NCBI GenBank assembly: GCA_016183805.1
Contig: JACPDX010000081.1
Span: 1 to 60,006, forward strand
Direction: 5' to 3'
DNA: 60,006 nt
From: Bacteroidota bacterium
Lineage (GTDB): Bacteria; Bacteroidota; Bacteroidia; Flavobacteriales_E; Vicingaceae
In this document: piece after piece, positions 54,614-60,006 of the stretch
Layout of the letters: each line of letters opens with the position of its first letter
Position numbering within the stretch: the stretch's first letter is position 1
Notes under the pieces: generated by a model
What the model was told of the DNA's origin: nothing
Databases searched by the model: none
Seen by the model: only the letters and a program-made list of their open reading frames with translations
Translations under genes and position numbers: made by a program

Positions 54614-55755
54614 TACTTTTGTTTAAACCAATTTTTTATTAGGTCAATCGTAAAATCAATTTCTTCTTTAGTAGTGTATTTACTAAATGAAAAACGTATA
54701 GCAGGTTTTGTTTTATCCGAATTAATTGCATCTAACACATGTGAGCCTACACTACTTCCAGATGCACAAGCACTGCCACCCGAAACACAAACTCCTTCAA
54801 TATCAAAATTAAACAACAACATTTCGTCCATTTCACTGTTTGGGAAATTTACATTCAACACTGTATATAGACTGTCTCCTTTTGGATTTCCATTAAAGGT
54901 TATTCCCTTAATTTTTTGCTCCAAATTTTCAATCATATATGTTTTTAACCCTCTAATATATTGCTGATGTTCATTTAAATTTACGTAAGCAATCTCCATT
55001 GCTTTAGCCAATCCCGCAATACCATAAATATTTTCGGTTCCTGCACGCATGTTTCGTTCTTGTCCGCCACCGGTAATAATTGGTTTTAATTGAACATTTT
55101 GATTAACAAACAAAAAACCAACTCCTTTTGGTCCGTGAAATTTATGAGCCGAACACGTTAAAAAATCAATATTTAAAGTTCTAACATTAAACTCATAATG
55201 ACCCATAGTTTGTACGGTATCGGAATGAAATAAAGCATCGTATTTTTTACAAAGTTCAACGACTTTTTTTAAAGGTAAAATATTTCCAATTTCATTGTTG
55301 CCATGCATTAACGATACAAGTGTTTTTTTATCTTGATGGACTAACAAAAGTTCTTCTAAGTTTTTTAAATCAACCGAACCATACTCATCGAGTTTAACCA
55401 AACTTAATTGAATACTTTTTTGGTGTTCAATGGCTTCTGCTGTTTCTAAAACAGCATGATGTTCGATGGGAGAAGTAATGATATGGATTACTCCTAAATC
55501 TTTTACGGCACTTCGTAAAACCATATTATTTGCCTCTGTGCCTCCGGCAGTAAAAAATATTTCGGCAGGGGCAGCATGAATATATGAAGCCACTTTTTTC
55601 CGGGCTTCTTCAATCACTACACGGGCTTGTCGCCCGACAGCATGAACCGATGACGGGTTGCCATAGGTGTTTTTCATTGCCTTAGTCATTACATCAATTA
55701 CTTCGGGATCTAAGGGTGTTGTTGCTGCGTTATCGAGGTATATTTTTTTGTTCAA
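54613..55755 (-). CDS. Cysteine desulfurase (NifS/IscS type)
   Basis: This PLP enzyme takes sulfur from cysteine and passes it on for iron-sulfur cluster or thio-nucleotide synthesis. The 380-residue protein has YLDNAATTPLDPEV at the N-terminus, the PLP lysine in SAHKFHGPKGVGF (Lys205) and the sulfur-accepting cysteine in SGGSACASGSSVGSHVL (Cys330), in the long-loop group I layout. No isc or suf genes are adjacent. It lies between glmM and the MBL gene on the minus strand; the spacer to glmM is filled by a repeat. Confidence 0.93.
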   Translation of the reverse strand: MNKKIYLDNAATTPLDPEVIDVMTKAMKNTYGNPSSVHAVGRQARVVIEEARKKVASYIHAAPAEIFFTAGGTEANNMVLRSAVKDLGVIHIITSPIEHHAVLETAEAIEHQKSIQLSLVKLDEYGSVDLKNLEELLLVHQDKKTLVSLMHGNNEIGNILPLKKVVELCKKYDALFHSDTVQTMGHYEFNVRTLNIDFLTCSAHKFHGPKGVGFLFVNQNVQLKPIITGGGQERNMRAGTENIYGIAGLAKAMEIAYVNLNEHQQYIRGLKTYMIENLEQKIKGITFNGNPKGDSLYTVLNVNFPNSEMDEMLLFNFDIEGVCVSGGSACASGSSVGSHVLDAINSDKTKPAIRFSFSKYTTKEEIDFTIDLIKNWFKQK

Positions 55756-55770
55756 GGTTTGAAGTTTTAT

Positions 55771-55835
55771 GTCGGAAGTCGGAAGTCCGAAGCCAGAAGT
55801 AACTTCCGTCTTCGATCTTCAAGCTTTGGTCTTCT
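55771..55835. repeat. GGAAGTCGGAAGTCCGAAG repeat between glmM and the cysteine desulfurase
   Basis: Several units in one orientation (GTCGGAAGTCGGAAGTCCGA, 55771-55790) face units in the other (CTTCCGTCTTCGATCTTC, 55803-55820). The element fills the spacer and reaches the glmM stop codon. Confidence 0.75.
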
Positions 55836-57219
55836 AAATCATTTCTTTAATATCATTAATAATTTTATTTGCTAAAGCATCAGCATTTTCAGTTGAAGTA
55901 CTTTCTGCATAAATTCGAATGATGGGTTCTGTGTTCGATTTTCGTAAATGTACCCACTCAGTGGAAAAATCAATTTTAACGCCATCAATATTGTTAATGT
56001 TTTCGTTTTTATATTTTTCTTCCATCTTTTTCAAAATCTCATCTACATTGATTTTTGGGGTTAATTCGATTTTATTTTTCGAAATAAAATAACTTGGATA
56101 AGAAACTCGCAAATCAGAACAACGCTTATTTGATTTTGCCAAATGAGTTAAGAACAACGCAATGCCCACTAAAGCGTCTCTACCGTAATGCAATTCAGGA
56201 TAAATAATTCCACCATTACCTTCACCTCCAATAATGGCATTTTGTGATTTCATCATTTCCACCACATTTACCTCCCCTACTGCCGATGCAAAATATTGAT
56301 TACCATTTCGTTCTGTAACATCTCGCAATGCTCGTGTTGAAGATAAATTAGAAACTGTATTTCCCGGGGTATTTTTAATTACATAGTCCGAAATAGCAAC
56401 TAATGTGTACTCTTCGCCAAACATTTCCCCGTTTTCACAAACAATCGCCAACCTGTCCACATCGGGGTCAACTACAAAACCAACATCAGCTTTTTGTAGT
56501 TTTATTTGTTTCGATATTTCAGTTAAATTTTCGGGTAAAGGTTCTGGATTATGAGGAAAAATACCATTAGGTTCACAATATAATTCAAGAACATTAGTAA
56601 CTCCTAAAGCTTTTAGTAATGCCGGAATAAAAATTCCACCCGTTGAATTTACGCAATCAATAGCAACTTTAAAATTTTTCCTTTTTATCAAATTCACATC
56701 AACCAAAGGCAATTTCAATACTGCATCAATGTGTTTTTGTAAATAAGTATTGTCTTTTTTATAAGCACCTAAATCATCAACATCTGCATAAGTAAAAGAA
56801 CTATTTTCTGCCCATGTTAAAACCTTCTCGCCATCTGCACCGGAAATAAATTCTCCTTTTTCGTTCAATAATTTTAAAGCATTCCATTGTTTAGGGTTGT
56901 GGCTTGCGGTAAGAATTATTCCTCCTTGAGCTTCTTCTAAAGGGACTGCGATTTCGACTGTTGGTGTGGTTGAAAGATCTAAATCTATCACATCAATTCC
57001 TAATCCCTGTAGTGTGCCCACGACTATATGCTGAACCATTTCACCTGAAATACGGGCATCTCGTCCGATAACTATTTTACACTTTTGGTGCTCATTTCGC
57101 ATTTTAATCCAAGAGCCAAATGCCGAAACAAATTTAACAATATCGAGAGGTGTTAATCCATCATTTGGTATACCTCCAATGGTTCCTCTAATCCCTGAAA
57201 TTGATTTAATTAAAGTCAC
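55834..57219 (-). CDS. glmM: Phosphoglucosamine mutase
   Basis: GlmM converts glucosamine-6-phosphate to glucosamine-1-phosphate for peptidoglycan and lipopolysaccharide precursors. The 461-residue protein has IKSISGIRGTIGG, the phosphoserine loop ILTASHNPKQWNALKLLNEKGEF (Ser106), the Mg loop VDPDVDRLAIVCENGE, the sugar loop IGGEGNGGIIYPELHYGRDALVG and the phosphate site RKSNTEPIIRIYAES. It could also be annotated phosphomannomutase/phosphoglucomutase, but the GEGNGG form and overall text fit the Bacteroidota GlmM. It is the first gene of a minus-strand series. Confidence 0.9.
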   Translation of the reverse strand: MTLIKSISGIRGTIGGIPNDGLTPLDIVKFVSAFGSWIKMRNEHQKCKIVIGRDARISGEMVQHIVVGTLQGLGIDVIDLDLSTTPTVEIAVPLEEAQGGIILTASHNPKQWNALKLLNEKGEFISGADGEKVLTWAENSSFTYADVDDLGAYKKDNTYLQKHIDAVLKLPLVDVNLIKRKNFKVAIDCVNSTGGIFIPALLKALGVTNVLELYCEPNGIFPHNPEPLPENLTEISKQIKLQKADVGFVVDPDVDRLAIVCENGEMFGEEYTLVAISDYVIKNTPGNTVSNLSSTRALRDVTERNGNQYFASAVGEVNVVEMMKSQNAIIGGEGNGGIIYPELHYGRDALVGIALFLTHLAKSNKRCSDLRVSYPSYFISKNKIELTPKINVDEILKKMEEKYKNENINNIDGVKIDFSTEWVHLRKSNTEPIIRIYAESTSTENADALANKIINDIKEMI

Positions 57220-57318
57220 TTTATAAATTTTAAAATTGAAGTGTAAAGTTAGGTTAAAAAATTAGCCCTAAAAACTATCGAACTAGAAAATAATTGAATG
57301 GCTGAGAAACTATCTATT

Positions 57319-57358
57319 AAAAAAAAAGCTACTTAAAAAATTTAAGTAGCTCTTTTTT
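57319..57358. terminator. Bidirectional terminator after the M16 operon
   Basis: AGCTACTTAAA (57327-57337) and TTTAAGTAGCT (57341-57351) form a stem flanked by A9 on one side and T6 on the other, so it can work on both strands. It lies 19 bases past the stop of the M16 gene. Confidence 0.85.
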
Positions 57359-57376
57359 AATCGGTTTAGGCATAAT

Positions 57377-59485
57377 TTATTGAAAAATATCATCGCCTAA
57401 TTTGGTGTTTACCTCAACCGAAGTAACTTGCATATCTAATTGTTGCGGTCCAAAACTTTGAACAATTTTATGAGCAAATTTAATTCCGTTTACCTCTTTA
57501 TAATCTGAGTATAAACCAACCACGGTATACTCTCCGCCCATTTGTTCGTTAGTTTTTACCGACATGGTTTTCATTTGTAGACCGGAAGCAACATCATACC
57601 AAACTGTTTCTTTTTCACCTGAGGGAGAAATTTTTTCCATTTTATAAGCTTCTTTTCCATCTAAAGGTTCAATTCCAAGCAAAGTATGTTTAAAACCTAA
57701 AGCATCCATTTTAAGTTCACTAAACATTTCGGAACTTGCTTTTAAATCAGCCAAGTCTTCTCCTTCAACAGTTTTGTTTCCTTGCATTCCACTTATTTTA
57801 CCAACTACACCATCAAAAGTTTGTTTTTGTACCACCATGGTTCCCATAGCCATTACCATTGCAAACTTGTTTGGTGCTTTTTGATAGCGAGTTACACCAA
57901 TGCTTTGTCCTTGAATAGAAGCATTCATTTTAACAGTAATGTCTTTGATTTTGCTTAATTTTTTATCTAAAACTTTACCTTTTGCTATACCATATTTTGC
58001 AGTTATGGCTTGGTCTAAAACAGTTTGTGCGGTAACACCCTCAGGTACTTGTTTTAAAGCTTCTACATAATCATTGCCATAATAATCATAAAAAGCCACT
58101 TTTCCATCGGTACTAAAAGAAGCTAATTTTTCGGCTACAGTTTTATCACCAACCACTAAAATATGAGCGTTTTCCGGTTTGATGTATTTTTCAGCAACAG
58201 CTTTAACATCATCTACGGTTACTTCGCTTAATTTTTTAAGGTAAGTTGCATAATAATCGGCAGGTAATTTATATTTTTCGGTATTTATGGCAAATTTAGC
58301 AATGGTTTGAGGGTCTTGAAGTGTATAGGCGAAAGTTCCTGTCATGAAATTTTTAATATCCTGAAGTTCTTGTTCGGTAACTTTTTCATTAACAATTCGT
58401 TTCATCTCCACCATAAATTGAATGATTGCACTATCGGTAACTTCGTTTCTTACTTTGGCACTTGCTTTAAAATTACCTACCAAATCATCCGGGTTTAACG
58501 ATGAATATGCACCATAGGTATAGCCATGCCCCTCTCTTAAATTCATAAACAAACGGGCCGTTGAACCACCTCCAAGTATTGAATTTAAAATTTTAGCTTT
58601 AATTACGTCAGGATTGTTTTGTTTTAAACTAATAGGGTAAGTAATGTTGATTAGCGACTGGGTAGAGCCTTCTTTATGCACAAAAGCAACTTTAGTGTTT
58701 TCCGGTGCAGTTGGTGTTTTATATTTATTTACAGGCACTTCGGCTTTTTCCCATTTTGCAAAATATTTTTCAATTAATGGTTTAGCTTCGGCTAAGGTAA
58801 TATCGCCAACTACTGCCAAATAGGCTACATTTGGTTTAAAATAGGTTTTATAATAGTCATTGCATTTTTCTAAAGTAACGTTCTCAACCGTTTTTTCGGT
58901 AGAAATTTCTCCATAAGGATGATTTTTACCGTACAACAATACAGCACCAACATTTGACGCGATGGCATCCGGATTATCTTTTGCTGATTGTAATCCAGAA
59001 ATGGTTTGTTTTTTAATTTTATCTAATTCTTCCTGACTAAATTTTGCATTTAATAAAACATCAGACATGATGTCTAATAATTTTTCCTGATGTTTTTTTA
59101 GTGAAGAAGCAAAAATTCCTTCTGAAGAAGTATTAATAGTTGCCCCAATAAAATCGATTTGTTCATTGATTTGGTCTTTTGTTCTGTTAGTAGTTGCTGT
59201 TCCCAGTAATTCACCTGTGGCAGCTTTAAAACCAACCATGTTTTCTTCTAATACCGGATCAACATCTAACGAAAGTGAATAAGATACTTTTGGTAATTTA
59301 TGGTTTTCTACCACAAATACTTTTAATCCATTCTCTAACGTAAACGATTGGATATTTCCCAACTTAATTTCAGGAGCAGCTCCAGCCTTTGGGCGTATGC
59401 TTCTATCTAGTTTTGCTTTGGTTTGAGCAAATGTTGCACCACTAATGATAATGGTTGCAACTGCTATTGATATAATTTTTTTCAT
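57377..59485 (-). CDS. M16 peptidase family protein, non-catalytic subunit
   Basis: The protein has a signal peptide (KKIISIAVATIIISGATFAQ) and two M16 domains. The place where the zinc motif HxxEH is expected reads VGFKAATGELLGTAT, with no HxxEH, so this is the inactive partner. The R/Y pair of the second domain is present in LFMNLREGHGYTYGAYSSL. A C-terminal extension of about 200 residues follows (IQGQSIGVTRYQKAPNKFAMVM... to the end), which looks like an added lipoprotein-carrier-like domain. The frame is open from 59518; the ATG at 59485 starts the signal peptide directly (702 residues). It follows the catalytic partner by 33 bases. Confidence 0.9.
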   Translation of the reverse strand: MKKIISIAVATIIISGATFAQTKAKLDRSIRPKAGAAPEIKLGNIQSFTLENGLKVFVVENHKLPKVSYSLSLDVDPVLEENMVGFKAATGELLGTATTNRTKDQINEQIDFIGATINTSSEGIFASSLKKHQEKLLDIMSDVLLNAKFSQEELDKIKKQTISGLQSAKDNPDAIASNVGAVLLYGKNHPYGEISTEKTVENVTLEKCNDYYKTYFKPNVAYLAVVGDITLAEAKPLIEKYFAKWEKAEVPVNKYKTPTAPENTKVAFVHKEGSTQSLINITYPISLKQNNPDVIKAKILNSILGGGSTARLFMNLREGHGYTYGAYSSLNPDDLVGNFKASAKVRNEVTDSAIIQFMVEMKRIVNEKVTEQELQDIKNFMTGTFAYTLQDPQTIAKFAINTEKYKLPADYYATYLKKLSEVTVDDVKAVAEKYIKPENAHILVVGDKTVAEKLASFSTDGKVAFYDYYGNDYVEALKQVPEGVTAQTVLDQAITAKYGIAKGKVLDKKLSKIKDITVKMNASIQGQSIGVTRYQKAPNKFAMVMAMGTMVVQKQTFDGVVGKISGMQGNKTVEGEDLADLKASSEMFSELKMDALGFKHTLLGIEPLDGKEAYKMEKISPSGEKETVWYDVASGLQMKTMSVKTNEQMGGEYTVVGLYSDYKEVNGIKFAHKIVQSFGPQQLDMQVTSVEVNTKLGDDIFQ

Positions 59486-59518
59486 TTCTATATAGTTATT
59501 CAATACGTTAATTTTCAA

Positions 59519-60006
59519 TTAATTACTTTTTTGTTCTGATTTAGGCAGATAGTGCAACACTACTCTGTTATCTTTTCTAAAATATTCGTTAGCTACCCTT
59601 TTAATATCTTCACGAGTAACTTTCATGTATCTGCTAATTTCTGTGTTGATAAGATTTGCATCGCCATAATAAACAAAATAATTGGCTAAATTTTCAGCAA
59701 TTCCTTCCACCTTTGAATTTCCGGAAACCATATCACTTTCTATTTGATTTTTTAGTTTTTGAAATTCATCTTCGCTAATTAATTCTGTTTGAACTTTTTC
59801 AACTTCTTTATTGATAGATTCTTCCAAAGCATCGATAGCCACTCCCATATTAGTAACACCAAACATTAAAGCCATTCCTGGATCTTCGGTTGGAAAAGGA
59901 AATGCACCTACAAAAATTGCTTTTTGTTGCTCGTCAACTATGCTTTTTTGCAATCTAGAGCTTTTACCTTGCGATAAAATTTGAGCCAACATACTTACTG
60001 CATAAG
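59519..60006 (-). CDS. M16 zinc peptidase, C-terminal part (gene runs off the window end)
   Basis: The frame is open to the window edge (reading YAVSMLAQILSQGKSSRLQKSIVDEQQ) so the 5' part, including the expected HxxEH motif, is beyond base 60006. What remains is the second M16 domain: ILSQGKSSRLQKSIVDEQ (subunit-interface and R/Y region), ISEDEFQKLKNQIESDMVSGNSKVEGIAENLANYF and the end VTREDIKRVANEYFRKDNRVVLHYLP. With the next gene it forms the usual two-subunit periplasmic M16 peptidase of Bacteroidota, probably degrading peptides. Confidence 0.88.
   Translation of the reverse strand, partial: YAVSMLAQILSQGKSSRLQKSIVDEQQKAIFVGAFPFPTEDPGMALMFGVTNMGVAIDALEESINKEVEKVQTELISEDEFQKLKNQIESDMVSGNSKVEGIAENLANYFVYYGDANLINTEISRYMKVTREDIKRVANEYFRKDNRVVLHYLPKSEQKSN

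Overview
The window is chromosomal DNA from an AT-rich member of the Bacteroidota, most likely a Flavobacteriales-type organism. The evidence is: two secreted proteases with type IX secretion (T9SS) sorting tails, PorE-like TPR/PD40/OmpA proteins, lipoproteins and SurA-type chaperones in tandem, a bacillithiol-system YtxJ protein, promoters of the Bacteroidota type (TTTG, about 19 nt, TAnnTTTG), and weak Shine-Dalgarno signals. I cannot name the species. I saw no rRNA, tRNA, CRISPR array, transposase or prophage gene.

Layout. 0-5.6 kb: start of a lipoprotein gene, folK, sppA, rsmE, a DUF4159 protein and a THUMP-like methyltransferase. 5.7-12.5 kb (minus): guaB followed by three consecutive SurA-like periplasmic chaperone/PPIase genes and a MoxR ATPase. 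12.8-14.8 kb: a small conserved protein, holA and AMP nucleosidase. 14.9-17.7 kb: a T9SS-exported subtilase. 17.7-19.3 kb: a gene-poor stretch with three small unknown genes and many hairpin repeats. 19.3-24.6 kb: the fused B12 mutase icmF, prfB with its programmed frameshift, and a PduO-type cobalamin adenosyltransferase that can supply the IcmF cofactor. 24.7-28.7 kb: DUF2795 protein, PAP2-like membrane protein, rpoN and an M43 metalloprotease. 28.8-34.5 kb (minus): ung, a BamA/TamA-like outer-membrane protein, a 2OG-Fe(II) oxygenase, an ABC exporter and a DUF1569 protein. 34.7-40.3 kb: a 42-residue lipoprotein missed by length cut-offs, ytxJ, an OsmC protein, a barrel-like protein, lipA, a YjjG-type HAD phosphatase, a DUF6973-like protein and a lipoyl E2 acyltransferase. 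40.4-46.6 kb: three tandem PorE-like paralogues, two of them broken. 46.6-52.4 kb: a DnaQ-like exonuclease, a FAH-family hydrolase, a TPR membrane protein and clpB. 52.4-53.9 kb: a duplicated pair of unknown four-cysteine proteins and an XRE regulator with palindromes in its promoter. 53.9-60 kb (minus): MBL hydrolase, cysteine desulfurase, glmM and two M16 peptidase subunits, the second cut by the window end.

Most genes are housekeeping or envelope functions. The most unusual features are: (1) short dispersed repeats (units such as GAAGTCCGAAGTC, TTTCGAGCAAAGTCGAGAAATC-like stretches and CCCCTCC/GGAGGGG hairpins) that lie between genes and in several cases run into coding sequence, extending the N- or C-termini of at least five proteins; (2) the PorE-like cluster with a T9-tract frameshift in one gene and an internal deletion plus frameshift in the next; and (3) the paired four-cysteine family of unknown function. 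I did not find an obviously new multi-gene system; these are the leads I would follow.
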